A model generated the notes under the pieces. The model was not told where the DNA came from, did not search any database, and saw only the letters and a list, made by a program, of their open reading frames with translations. Of a stretch of DNA of 64,000 bases, positions 24,001-37,800 are shown one piece after another. This stretch comes from Hymenolepis diminuta (lineage: Eukaryota; Platyhelminthes; Cestoda; Cyclophyllidea; Hymenolepididae). The position numbers and the translations under genes are program-made. Location of the stretch: positions 212,100-276,099 of the forward strand of contig CAADRB010000008.1 of NCBI GenBank assembly GCA_900708905.1, in the 5' to 3' direction. Position 1 is the stretch's first letter, and each line of letters starts with the position of its first letter.

Positions 24001-27000
24001 ATGTCAAACAATGTTCTGTTCTCTGTACCAGAAAAGGCTGTTTGTGTTGTTAACTTTTTCCACCATGATGGATAATATCAACCATAAAATGATTTGTTCT
24101 GTGATAGCTTTTACCAAATTCCGGATTGGCTTTATATAAAGCATTAGGAATTATATAAAAATGTCCAAAAGACTCCTGAGAGAACATGTCCTGCATCAGT
24201 TGCAGATGTTTAAACATGATGACAGGGGAATATTAATCGCACTCAAATCGCCGTGTCTCAAAAGATAGATTATCATATGGCTAAGAACCTAGATATTACG
24301 CTTTCACTGAAATTTTTTTCGGCGCATTCAATGATCCTGATTTTTGGCATACAGCACCTACATATGTCCTAAGCACAGAATGACCCATAAATTATCCGTA
24401 ACTGTAACTATAAACTAAGCATAACCTTATGTCCTAAGAATACCATTTTACAATATGTGGAAGTTAACCTTTAAGGCACCAGTAACAGAGGATTATGTTT
24501 CATTTGTGTGTAAGTGCGTAAAGGTTGAATGTGGTTGTCATTACTGTTTCCTGTGCTGGAGTGTTAATTAAAATAAAAATAGGAATTTTGGAAGCCATTT
24601 TTGTAAGATTTGTTTAGAATTTTTAAAATTTCAACTTCATCTTTCGTTTTTTAACATTAGCAATTGTTTAGTTAAAATTTATTTCAACCTCACGGAGTTT
24701 CTATTATAACTAAAGAGCGTGAATTTCCCGATAATTATCAGTATTGATCGGAAAAATTTTTATTCATTTGTAATTGATAATTATTTAAGGAATGGGTCAT
24801 TTTTTGAGAAATCAATCTTAAAATTTCAATTTTAATGTTTTGCATTGTTATGTTTTTCGAGCTGAGAGTTGCCTTTCATCTATTATTAATTGAAGAAAAG
24901 CACGATATTCAAAAAGTTTGCTGGTACTTGGCAACGATGATGAGGTTACTTTGAAAATGGCTTAAAAGAATGGAATATGCGAATTAGACGTCATGGCAAT
25001 ACTTACTATTGGTTAATTTAAACACAGCTTTAGTCTACTTTCAGATTAGTCTAAACGAAGTGAAATGAATGGAAATCGATCTTTTACAGGCGGGATAGAC
25101 AGCTTACTTTTATATTTTATTTTTATATCTATATGTTATATTATTTATTTATAGTATATTAAAAGTGACTGATACCAACGATTAAAAAATGTATTTTTAA
25201 CAAAAGGAACTACAAATTAAATTAAAAATTCCTTTATGAAGACAATAATGACAGCTTATTGAAACGTCCTGAAATAAGAAAATTTAAATTTTCAAATCAT
25301 TTCATGATTTTAACATTAATTGAATAACTAATAATACTATTCAAATGTCTCAATAAAATTGATTAACTTAATCATGCGATTTTCATCTTAAAATTGTGTT
25401 AATTAACTATTTAACAATTTAAAAACTATAATTATTTACATCGGCCATTAATAAGTCATAGTGATATCAATTTAGCGAGGTGTCGAGACAGCCAAATTCA
25501 TTTTAGGAGAAGTTTGAAAAGCAAATTATGAAAATTAATAACTGTAAAGCATAAATGCACACCTCAAAGAATCCATCAAAGTGGAATCCCTTCAGAATTG
25601 AGTAAAGAATTTTTACCGAATATGATGTGATTAACGTGAGCTACTGGAAATAGGGCTAGTATTGCGTTGTCATTCAGCCTCATCATTTATTTATTTCTCA
25701 TGGCGGGATTAAAAGCTTTAAAACTTCTTGTTATGTGGAAACACCAAAACACATAGAAGTTGAAAATTCATAAAAATGGCGTATGCATGAATTTTAAGAA
25801 AGATTTTAGGAGTAGTGAAGTTGTAGAAATACTTTTTGACTATTTGTTTTGCGGCGACATTAATTTAAAGGAAAATATTTTAATGTACTTAGAGATGGAT
25901 TGGGCATCAATTGCAGAACGCCTAATCATAATGAGCTGAAGTGTTTAGGCAAAGATACATTTTCAGATTATTTTTATCATTCTTTGAAGTTTTGAATTTG
26001 AAATAGGCTTTTGTATTCTTCGTTATTAGAGGGTCTATATTAATTTGGCTGTCTTCAAAATAAAAAAATCACCTGTTTTTTTAAGGTCGAACAATTTGAA
26101 ATATATATCGCCAACTTCGGAAAACTAATAACTCTCCGTACAAAATCTAATTTGAGAGAACTTTGACATTAGATAAATTTAAATCAGGTGACTTAAATGT
26201 CTTAAATTAGCAGTAGGTTAGATATCACCTAACAGGGCATTCGGAATTCTTTAGAGTAGTGTTGCTACTTTGCCCTTAAAATATATTAAAACTTGTGGTT
26301 ATGGCATAATTTTAGACGTTATATCTTGATAAGGGATTTTGACAATCATTCTTACTTATATTTCAACCGTGCCATAATTTTTATCAGCCCAACATATTAA
26401 CTAATCGAATTACATGACAAAGTAGAACATTAGCAACGACAAAAGGCTAACACTTATATCGGATGCCTCAATGTTTATGTCCTCTCATGAAGCTAGACAA
26501 ATGAAAGATAATTGTAGAGATAGAGAATATATTAATGCTCGGAGGTGACAGCTATTTACTGACAGTGTGACAGTGTGTGATCTTACTCAATTCTAACTGC
26601 AAAGAGTTGGCAAGTAACTGATAACAAGCAGGGAACAAAAAATGCGAACTCAAAATTTTTTCCGCTTAACTAATTTTATTTCTCAAGTAATCAATTAAAA
26701 TATTCATTATATTCATTCATTGTTTCATTGATTATCACTTTCCTGGAAAATCTTCGATTAAAACATTTAAAGAGCATTAATTTTATTTTAAATAACTCTC
26801 TAATTTGTTCTCTAAAGTTGCGGTTTTTAAAAAATACTATAATACCTGACAGCAATATTTATTTTTAACTGTTAGGATATTCTGATATCTGGTGACTAAC
26901 TGAATTTTGATATAAAAAAGTCCGATTTAAGCTACAGAAACTTCGAAAGAAAAAATGATTGGCACATTTTAGTAACCCATTAGAGGCACTAAATACCTGT

Positions 27001-27100
27001 CAAATAACATATTAAAACGATTTAACAGCAAAATTTTAAGAAAGCGTGAGATATCAGACGAAGTTAGCAAATTTTGCAAAAACCAAATATAGAAAGGAGT
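21075..27100. other. Gene-free stretch
   Basis: No supported exon is seen. 21800-22160 is less AT-rich than its surroundings and may be old transposon material, but no domain is visible. Confidence 0.5.
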
Positions 27101-27149
27101 ATTTAAATTAAAAATGAATAAGAATTCGACCGTCTTATGCTCAATTGGC

Positions 27150-27228
27150 TTTTGGTTAAAATTTCCGATTGGGCATCGAACCACTATCATATGGCTCACA
27201 AATGAGTGCATTAACCGCCTCGCCCTTA
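27150..27228 (-). repeat. tRNA-like remnant (class II Ser/Leu type), not a functional tRNA
   Basis: On the minus strand, GGGCGAGGCGGTTAATGC resembles the A-box region of serine/leucine tRNAs, and GTGGTTCGATGCCC resembles the T-arm and B box, about 30 nt apart. The T stem and acceptor stem do not pair, so this is probably a SINE head or a dead tRNA gene. Confidence 0.4.
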
Positions 27229-27229
27229 T

Positions 27230-30200
27230 AATTATTAAGTTAATAAAAATATAAATTCAAAATATTTCAACTATATTCAGATAAATCGTAATAATGAAAT
27301 TAAAACCTTCAAAATGCCAGTTTATTCTGATTTTTTTTTATTCTTAGTAAAATATTATTTTTACAATTGTCAGTACAGATTTTAAAGAAAAGATGGCATC
27401 TAGATATGTGAAACAGAAAAGATAAATAATGAAATCATTATATAAATAATCTCACTGAATTTGAATTTTGGATTCATTGAGATGTACTTAATAGAGTTCC
27501 AATGAAAATTTAATGAATATTCGACCACTGAGAATAAAGATAAATGAAAAATTTGCTCTAAATGGATGGGGGAATACTGTCCACTTTGGGAGCACATACG
27601 CCTTTGCACGGAGTGGACCCAAGGAGAAGCTGAAACATATGTCTATGTGACCATAAGCTAGACCAGGATATAAACCCAGTTTCATGCCTCTAGCTCGGGA
27701 TGAGGGAATTGTGGTTGTCATGGAAAGATGGCCACTTCCTCTCACTATTCGTAATTTTTTGCTTCTCGGTTCTAAGTTCCATATTTCACACATCTTATAG
27801 AATTTATTATCTTTCACATTATTTGTCTTATCTATATGATGTACCGTAAAAAGATCTATTTAGACCATGCCTACTGAAGCATCTGCATTCTCTCGAGTCA
27901 TGCTCTCTTTGCTTCTTCATTAGGGACTACTATTATTAAAGCGATTTAGAAGATAACGGGGACCTGATAGTATGATTTTGGATACATAATCAGAGAATTT
28001 CAACGATGATCAAAACATCATTCTTAACTGATTTAAATGAATATTTTAGCTATTATTAGTGTCACATATAGTAATTATAAACTCTTGTGCATTTTACTTC
28101 ATTAAAATCGTGCAAGCTTGCATTATCCTACTATTCTATTCGCTGGTAGAAGAAGAATAGACACGAAAAATGGCTAATTATATTAACCCTCCGAAGTTAC
28201 AGAGATGGGGTGACTTAACTTGATCAACGTATGTCTTCCAACATTAACGTATGACTGCAGACTTGTTTAATCAAAGATATATTGAGAGAAGCCGGACATA
28301 TGCAAACATTTATTTCTTAAAATCTAGTAGCAATCATAGCTGTCAAGCCGTAGCTGACCTCGAACTGAACGAAATACACTTAAGTGTGCAACCCAAAAGG
28401 GCATTAAGGGCAAGATAGTGGACTTGTGCAGAGATTTATGGTTTTGGGAATAGATCTCTGATTATGCAATTTGCTTTCCTTTTCTGCATGAATTTTTTTT
28501 TTATAGGAAGCTTTGCACTCTTCGCCTAAATCGTACATTTACTCAGCGATCTTAATGAGAAATATCTACCACATATTTTGACTCAATACATAGATCAGTC
28601 GTATACCACGGATATTATGCGCCGTCTCGGGAAGATTAATTCACATCGCGAGTAGTATATAAGATTGATCGATACGCAGGTGCCATGTTAGAAAAGTCCC
28701 TCCACCTCATCTGTGGGTCGTTAAATTTATTTTTCTTATTCTGTTCTACCTAGTTTTGTAAAAATGACAAAGCGGCTTGGGAATAATTAAACTTCTGACT
28801 CATCTCTCTCCATCCTCCGAATATGATTTAAATGTGTACTAGCGATAGTAACTAGGTGATTTCTAGCGACAGAAACTCATCTTCCTAACATTACAACAGC
28901 ATAAAAGAGTCTTAATTTTCCATAGCTTTTTTACGCTTAAATTATTTTCGGACGAGGACAACTAAAGGCAATGTTATCCATCATATTCAAATATATCTAG
29001 AAAAGTGATCAATGCTTTCGCTCAATCAAAAATCACTATTCCACAAATATTACAATTATCATCAATATCAGATGCCCTAACTTCAAACGATTTATGCCTT
29101 GTAAAATAAACAGATAGTTAAACCGTTATTTACCATAATGTTCTCCCCGATCATGACATTGAGTGTAATGGCAGTCCATTTTCAAATGATTGTTGATAAA
29201 TTTACTTAATTCCTAGATATAACAGGTGGCCGCACAAGATTTTCCATCTCACTCGAACAGAAGACATGTAAAAATCCCTAATTAAATCCATAAATATTTA
29301 TCAAATATTAAAATCTGGCAACAACACCTAGTTAGAATATTATAAACCATATATAACGTTAAAGCGAACGTAAGTTTTGCATCATATGTCTGTTTTGTCT
29401 TAATTTTAAGATGATGATTCCACTGAATTTTACCTAGTGCACCGTGATTTTAGCTTCCTTACAGCAATCCCGTGTTCACTCATTCTGTGCGGCAGCTAAC
29501 CCTCTATTTTTCTACGTTTTAGCTCCAAAATTGCCTTTCCAGTTCCTTCTCCTTTCTTAAGACGTTTCGGTTTACCTTTTGTTCTCCACTCAATTCTTTC
29601 TCATATGAGAAATCATTATCACATTCATCGGCTGTTGAAAAGACTACCGATGTAGAGGAGAGATATTTCTAGGCCCAATTTAGTTCTGCTTCTAAATTTA
29701 CCCCGTGTACTCTAGCTAGTATTATTGTATATAATAGCTGTATAAACAAATAAATGCATATTGCATTTTAAATTTTATTTATATCTCGGTTATTCATAGG
29801 GGTTGTCTTCCAGAAAGGAAACAAATACTCTTATAATTATCAAATGCCAACTTGATATGGTCAAATTTTAAATTTTAAACATTGAAATTTTTAAGTGTTT
29901 TTCAAATGAAATTACTTCACAAAAATCCTCACAATTTGGGCAGCATGAGTTGACTTAAAATGTGTTTAAGTAAAAGACCCAAATAGTCCGAATGAATATA
30001 TTTGGATGAAATGTGCTTCAAATGCACGAAACTGTTATTTATTTGTGAGATCCTTATGTTTGCATACTTAATTGAACGCTCACAAAACTTAGCTGCGCTC
30101 AATCGATTCGTACTTTTTTCTATTGCAGATAATTTAAATTAGAACCACTGCTGTCAACAGCCCATGTGTTCACCTCTAGTTCCATTCTAGTTGAGTCTCA

Positions 30201-31490
30201 GTGTTCATTTTCCCACAAATCTCAGAATCAGTAGTGCCTTAAAACAAACAGTTTTAAGATCTCAAGCGTCAGCCACGTTTTGCGGTGAGGTATGCTCTGC
30301 TTTTGTCCTTTTTAGGCATTAAGTTGGGGATTTTCTCTCTCATAGGTACTTCCTACTTTTCCTATGAACTTTGCAAATATTTTCCCTCTCGGATTTAAGC
30401 TCCAATTTTGTAACCTATATATACCCTAAATCAGATATTTTAATTATTTCAGCTTAAAATAGGATATTTATATGATGTAGTATCGTATTAAAACATTAAA
30501 ATCTTATTCACTGAAGTCTTATCGCCATCCTTCCACCTCTTACTTCAAGGATTACAAATGGCTGTCATATGAACATGTCGATGTAGCCTTTTTTTAAAAG
30601 TGTGTGACTGAATATATTGTTAAAGTTTCTTTTGAAATTACCTATCCAAGGCAAAATTGTAACGCATCATTTTGTTTCAAACTTTATTGAATAATCCTAC
30701 AATATTTTATTTAGATTGTTAATTTTTTTCTTTATTGTTTTGGAAGAAAAATAATTTTTTGCTTAAAATCCTTAGGATTTTGATAATTTGACCTGATAAG
30801 TTAATTGAAAGCTAATACAATCAAATAAAAAAATTAAACACTGAAATAAACAGCGTCAACGAATATTTTCCAAAATAATTGTAAGTGAGAATTATTGAGC
30901 GTATTTAAAGGAACTTAACAAGTGTAACCGAGTCATATTACACTTTTAGCAGAAACTGCTTAATCACAATAATTAATCATTTGTCTGCCACTATAATAAC
31001 TAAATTCTCTGGTTCGCTAATTCGTAATTAGATAGTTAACTTTAAAAATTATATATGTCCTGACGTTTTGAGTAAAGAAAAAACCTCCACTTTAAAGAAC
31101 TTCATGAATATTTCGTTTATAATATTTACTGCACTTTTAATTTTATAATAATGTTGATCTTATATTCCACAAGAAAACAAGCCGAAGTCGATATCTTTCA
31201 ATCTGTAATTCATTTAATGAAACTAATTATTTGTTTCACTTTAACCTGATACTCCATTAGCTGAATATGTTCTTCGTCCACTTCATTCTTTCCTTTTTCA
31301 ATCCACTCCTATCTTCTATTAAATAGGTAAAGGTTTAGGTATTTGAAGAAATCAGAAAGAACTGGTTTAAAAAATGAGTTACTACATGGGTATTAATTTT
31401 CAAGCATTTCATATTATGTATTCATTTTTCGTAAGCTAAATGAAGAGGAATAGTACGCAGTTCATTTTGGAAACAAATTTCAGTTTTTCC
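27230..31490. other. Gene-free stretch
   Basis: No exon or family is recognised. A 109-codon open frame on the minus strand (27817-27488) has no domain, and its length is expected by chance in this much sequence. Confidence 0.5.
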
Positions 31491-31499
31491 TGTTAATAT

Positions 31500-31820
31500 G
31501 CTGCTATAGCCAGCAGCTATCTATCAACACCAAACGATTAGCAATGATTGACTGACGATAAGATCTCCATTACAGTGTCCACAGGCGGTCCCGCTGTATA
31601 TTTGCTTGTCTGCACATAGATACCTAAACAGATATCTATCACCATCCCGAGACTCCGACGACGAGATTTGACTGACGTCTAACGGAGAAATGTTTTGTTT
31701 ATAAATCTAATTTACTAATTAATAAATTGGAGTGGCTTGCCTGCCACCTCCGAACTGATCTGGCTACGTGAGTGGCTTGACTTATTCCAAATGTTAGATA
31801 ATGTGGCCTCGATAGACCTT
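31500..31820 (+). repeat. Interspersed repeat copy 2 (fullest copy)
   Basis: 31500-31625 matches 2783-2849 plus 3155-3212. 31640-31725 matches 51900-51960. 31727-31815 matches 3214-3312 and 51965-52080. It gives the uninterrupted order of the family: CTATAGCCAGCAG, then GTGTCCACAGGCGGTC, a central AT-rich part, then 'GAGTGGCTTGCCTGCCACCT'. No open frame is seen. Confidence 0.75.
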
Positions 31821-31824
31821 AACG

Positions 31825-34800
31825 TTATTACATATGCATATATAGATTGTATCCGTTTTACTGAACTAAATAGACAATTAAATAAAATGACCTGAGTTAA
31901 TTCTAAATATAATTAGGAAAAATAAGTAAAAAATGATAAATAACTAAATAGAGTTCAATTTGAGTGGAATCCAGGTAGTGCTGCTACGCTGAAATCATAT
32001 TGGCTGGTATCGTCCGCTTACCTTTGTTGTTGGGGCAAAAAGCCATTGAAATCATTTGGTGCGATCAGCTGACCAATAAACACATAATATGGCAGGCAGA
32101 AATTAACTCAGGAACCTCGGAGATAAATTTTAGCATTTGAGTTTGGGAACACGATGAGTTATACTTATTCAAGAAAAAGTGAATTAAGTAATAATAATGA
32201 TATCTCAACTTTATTTTTAACTACTAATTGATCGATTCACCTTTACTGGAAAATTTTATTGATATTTGTACTATTATTATTTTTAAAAATGAAGTTTTGC
32301 CTTACATCAACTTATGCCTTATAAATTTGAAGATAAGAGTTGAATCGCTAGCTAGTAAATTTGAATATTCTTGCCAGGCCCATTAAGAGATATTCACAGT
32401 TCTTGACTTTGGTTGTAGAAGAAAGATATCCTACCGCCACTCTTACGAGAAATTCACATTCTGCCACCGCTTTTAATGATCAGCATTAACTGGGTCTATT
32501 TGCCACCCTTACCAAAGGGCGTACATCGATGGGCATTGATCTCGTAACTCCCAACTTGGTAGACGTGCACATTAATCATTTCGTTTACTAGGATTTACAG
32601 ATGAATTCCAGTGAATTCCTTTATTAAGGTAAGCAAAATCTTCCATTTGAAAACCAACGTAAAGTATAACTTTGCATTTTTGAGTAAAGTTTCAACTGAA
32701 CAGAATGTTTTTTTTAAGAAAAGAAAGCAAAATTTATAACTATGCTGTTTAGCGGTCAACAATTTGAACGATGGAGGATCATACTTTGCTAAATTAAAAT
32801 TTAACTTAACATTTTTGACTTTCAGACTTTTCGGTACTATCTTATTTTCCTCTGGCTATTCTCCATGCAATATCTTTTATCAATCCTTACTTCAAGCACA
32901 AGATAGAAAGAGAGCAAGTCATTTGTAGGCAGAGTTTATTGGGATTGGGTGGAATCAGAGACTACGAGAGAAGTATTGTACTTATTTGTACATGGATGTG
33001 GGTAGACGGAAGGAAAGGAAGATTTGATGCGTGTGTACAAGGTTCCCTATATGAGAAGAAAGTTTGGGATCAAGGGAATTAGGATATGTCAGCTCAGACT
33101 TGGCAATCATGGCATTTTCAACACTCTATAGAAGGTCAAAATGGATCAACCGATTGACAGTTTGGTTGAGCCTTGGCGAATTAGTTTGTGTAGAATTAGT
33201 TGAGCTGTGTTACTATACGGAAATTCCAAATTTCATTGGTCTCCTCCTTGGATATGATGAATTATCTTTGTCCAAAAGGAAATTAAAGTTAAAATTGTAC
33301 ATGTTTGTTCATGTCATCATTATCTATTTACTAGATTTACATAATTGTTGAAATGCACTAAAATTATGGGTGGCTGCCCGGTCAAATCTTGAGTAAAGTG
33401 CTAAAGTTTATTTAATCTCCTGTTATTTCTGAATTCGAGGAGGTGGAGGCTATTCATCATCAGGGTATAACACCCCCCCCCATTCGTCTTTCTTCAAATG
33501 TAATATTGAACGCTACATAACCTATTCTTTCCCAATCGTATATTGATTACAAGCACAACATGAAATTTTCTAAATAATTTACAGCAATATTATTCGAAAA
33601 CGCATTATTTAAAAAGGACGATGTGAATAATTTGATTGTTCGCTGTCGATTCTTCTTAGACCTTTTAATTTAAAGAGATTTATGGAGTAGAAATTACTGA
33701 CTACAGATGAAAGTGCCGTAATCTATAATACATGTTAAGACTGTACTATTTTTAACTGACCTTCTTCAAATATGTAAGTAATTTTGTGCCTAATTTCTTT
33801 GGTAATAATGAACAGTTGTGCTGAAGGGTTTTGTGGGCATAAATCCTTTCAAAATAACCTTTTTTCAAAGGAATAAAAGTCACTTGCAGCAAGGAAATTA
33901 GAAATGCTTTATTTTGCGCCTTGCAGGTGGTCAAGTTGTTTTAAATGTACCAATTTTTATCATTCAAAATAAGGGAATGCTGAAGCCTCAGCCGAAATGG
34001 GATATTCTATTGAAATCTAAAGTAGCTAAAAAGAGGGCCCAGGACTTTTTAATTAAATAATCAGATAAATATACAATATCTTATAAATAGGTCTAAAATC
34101 AAATCGAAATTTGAGAATAGATAACTAAAAGAGCTAAGCTTGTTGAGAAATATTTACAAAACTAAACCGATTGTTGACGATACTTTCTTGAAATATCGGC
34201 AATGATGATTACCTCTGGCATTCAAGTAAATCAAATTGCTAAAAGATTGATTTCATAATCTTTTCATTTAACTGAAAAGCCGATGAAATTCGTGCTCAAT
34301 TCCCAAATATTATTTACTTAATTTTAAATAGAAGTAGTCTAGAAGAATCTCAAACTGTATTTCGTTTTTTATGGAAACTTAGTACAGTTAATTTAGGTCT
34401 ATTTAAACTAAATACAATGCTTGGTGCGTTAAAGTGCCACCTTTATTGAAGTATATAAATCCTACATTTGAAGAGATTTGGAGAAATTCGGTTGAATTTT
34501 TTCTTAAATAAAAATTATCTCTCTGGTCATGTGCGGTAATTAACGAAATATACGTTTACTACTGCCGAATTCGAACAGTTGAAAGCAAGAGCATAAGAAA
34601 AGTTTAGTACCACAAATAAGTAATGACAATTAATGAAGTGACTATTACCTATTTCACTCATCGAATCAGCAACGACCTCTTAAACCATCAAACACTCCCT
34701 AATCTCTGCACTTTACAAGTCCATTAAATTAGACTCAGCGGTTAACCTCAATTTAGATCAGCTACAACACTATTCATTAGTAAGCCTACTATTCAAAAGA

Positions 34801-37800
34801 TGGAATGCCATCCATATTTCATGGTATGAATATCAAAGCTCCGGAAGCAAGAACTAGCCGTATATGCCACATCAAGTTTTCATCATGAAAACAAAAAAAA
34901 TTTACCTGTGAAAAGCGAGCAACTACATTATTAGGATTGCACATCTAATCCAGATGTATGGCCAATTGAAGGGTTAAATATCATAATTTTACAGAAAAAT
35001 TAAACCAGGAGAGAGGAGAGGAAAAGTGTGAATGAGTGAATAAGGATCAGTATTAATATGTAAAATATTGATTGACTGACCAAAAGACAGTGGGTGTTAA
35101 ATGAATATTCAATATCAGAGCTCCCAAATTTGAGTAGAAAAATTTCTTACTTATTATTTCTTCTATTATTATTACTTTGTTTTGTTATTATTGACTATTA
35201 CTATTAGACAAAATTAGAAAGTGCCTGTGGTTGGATGTCAGACAATTTAGAAGAAAAATCCAATACCTCTATGTATTCAGCAAGTCTTGTTCAAGAGTAC
35301 GGTGAACTACTTTGACTATCAGTTGGCCATACTTATTTATTGCATCATATCTAATTATTAGACCAATCCTTTTACTGGGATTTACTGTTTTATCGATCAA
35401 GCAAACAAACATTTACAATAAAACCAAAATTTATGGCGCATTATATAAGAAAATATGCATATATAGCACAGAAGTAGCATTGTATCAAGCGCACTCTTTT
35501 CAAAATATTAATAACCTCTAGGGTTTATTTTCACTAATTATTCGCATTATCTACAAAATAGAGTGTAAAATCACCCCTTAAAGCATAACCTTGGATAAGT
35601 GCTGCTAAATTAAGGAGAAATGTTAATAGCAAATAGATTTGCGAATTTATGGTGCAGCAATTAAACTAATGCATAAAATGCCTCACAAGCTCGAATTTTA
35701 ACAATCATTTGTAAAAAACCTGTTCTTTTAAAATCTGCCTGAATCCATTGCCTTACCGTAGCCTCCCAGGACAGTATCACAAATGATGCTATAAAGTTAT
35801 AATATTTTAAATATCTTACCAGCGAATCATTTAAAATGTTACGACTAAAACTATGCCTCTCCAAAACTGTGATCTATTATTGCCCTTGATAATGCAAAAA
35901 TTTTATCCTGGGCATCCCAAAATATTCATTAAAGAACGGAGGAGATGGAGGAAGACTAAATAGAAAATTCAAAAATAGCTTTGCCTTAAGCGATTGAGTG
36001 TAATTATGATGGATGGTGAACTTAATAATGTTAACATATGCACTCAGATCATTCATATTCACACCCAAAAGCGTATTAGCATTTTATCGGGTAAAAGGGA
36101 GAAGGAGATAAAATAAAAGGCTATTTTATTCAAAGGAAAATATTTTAAAAGTTTCTCCTCGACACATGCGACATAGCAAAATATACCAGAAATGGATGAA
36201 ACGGACAGTCGAAAGTTAAAGCTCTCGTCTTATTCAATTCATTGAAATATTGAGTTGCCGTAAGAAAGATAATTCACACTATTGTATTTGATGGTTAGTT
36301 TTGATAATTCAATCCTTGGGTTTCTGTGCGATTTCATTTAGGCTTTTCCATAAGCTTATTTAATTGAACAGGTAGATAAAGCCTAAAAGACCTTTAAATC
36401 AAAGCAAAGCCCTATAATATCTTTTATGATCAAATATTTAGAAGTAGAATTTTTAATTGTAATTTTGTTTTTCATCACTTTAAATTATGCCAAACTATCG
36501 GGTATTGATGAAATACACTTAAAACAATCACATTTCAGTAGGTGCGTCAAGCAAAGATGCAGGGTGGTTCTTGATTTGACTGGTTCCCAAAAGTATTCCA
36601 TTATTTTTTCTAAAATTTATTTTTAAAATCTGGAAATTTTTCATAAAGTTGCCACAGTTTAGTAAACATACGCAAGATGGAGAATCTTGATAGACTATGT
36701 TCCCTCCGGGTTTTGAATTTCACAAATTAAAAAAAGATTGTCAAAAAATTGCCTATTAAAAACCCATTTTTAACCCTCATATTAAGTTATCAAAATAAAA
36801 GGATATTCTAAGCTTTGATATACTGGAAAAGTTTTAATATTCTCGTTTGCGTATCACTAGTTTTAAAAATATACAGATAAATTGAGAAGAAATAACCGAC
36901 CTCAGAATTCACCCACCCGACTAACAAGCAGAGTAGGTAGACAGTATCGCACGTGAACCTCGAAGCCATTCCATCAAATTTCAATGTTTGAGGATATGTT
37001 TATGGGACAGTGGATAACTCAAAGAAATGAAAATCTTCACTTATTCCACTGACATTAAGTGGTTATGACTTTAAATATCTCCTAAGTTATAAAACCGATA
37101 TTCCTGTTATTTCCATAAAGACTTATATAAGGCCTTCTTGGTAGATATGAGCTCGGAGATATTAATTACCTGAAAATGATATAACAATCAAAGTCCATGT
37201 GAAAGACTTAGTGACTGTCCCAGGAGAAGCCGTCAAGAGTTAAAAATATCTACAGTTAACCCATTCCCTAAATGCATAACCGTATAGGTATACGTCCATT
37301 TAAGCTAATATTATCGCAGAATAATACATACTTTATTCATAAATAAATAGATATAATGTCATTTTCTATTTAATTTATTATCACATACTCATAAAAAAGT
37401 TGTTTTTACACGATAAGAAATATTTTAGACATAATTATCTTTCAAATTTCTATCTATCTGTCTATTTTAGTGGGATTTTCCTTGTTTCTTAGGAATTCTG
37501 AATGAATGTATTTTGTGTTTCCCAAAGATTGCTCTTAATCCATTGTTCAGCAAAACTGGTCAGTTAGACTTCGTATTAAAGTAAATTTTATATGTAAAGA
37601 TACGAAGCTTTTAATATTACATTTATTGAAGGGTAAAGAAGTGGCATAATGAAAATGTTCTTGGATGATAAAGATTTCACTGAAGTTCAGGTTATGATTT
37701 GCATCCCTTTTCCCTTTATAACTACGAGATTCTTGAGAAATTCATTCCAACTGATTATTTGTCAAAACATTTTAGAAACAATTAACTTGGTTTTACGAAC

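Noticed and set aside
27150..27228. Functional tRNA gene on the minus strand
   Set aside because: A- and B-box-like sequences exist, but the T stem and acceptor stem do not pair, so it is kept only as a tRNA-like relic.
27488..27817. 109-codon minus-strand frame
   Set aside because: Its composition is not clearly protein-like, it has no family resemblance and no splice context, and its length is within chance.
33064..33351. 95-codon plus-strand frame in a GC-richer patch
   Set aside because: I considered a mitochondrial ribosomal protein remnant, but the alignment by eye was not convincing in any single frame.
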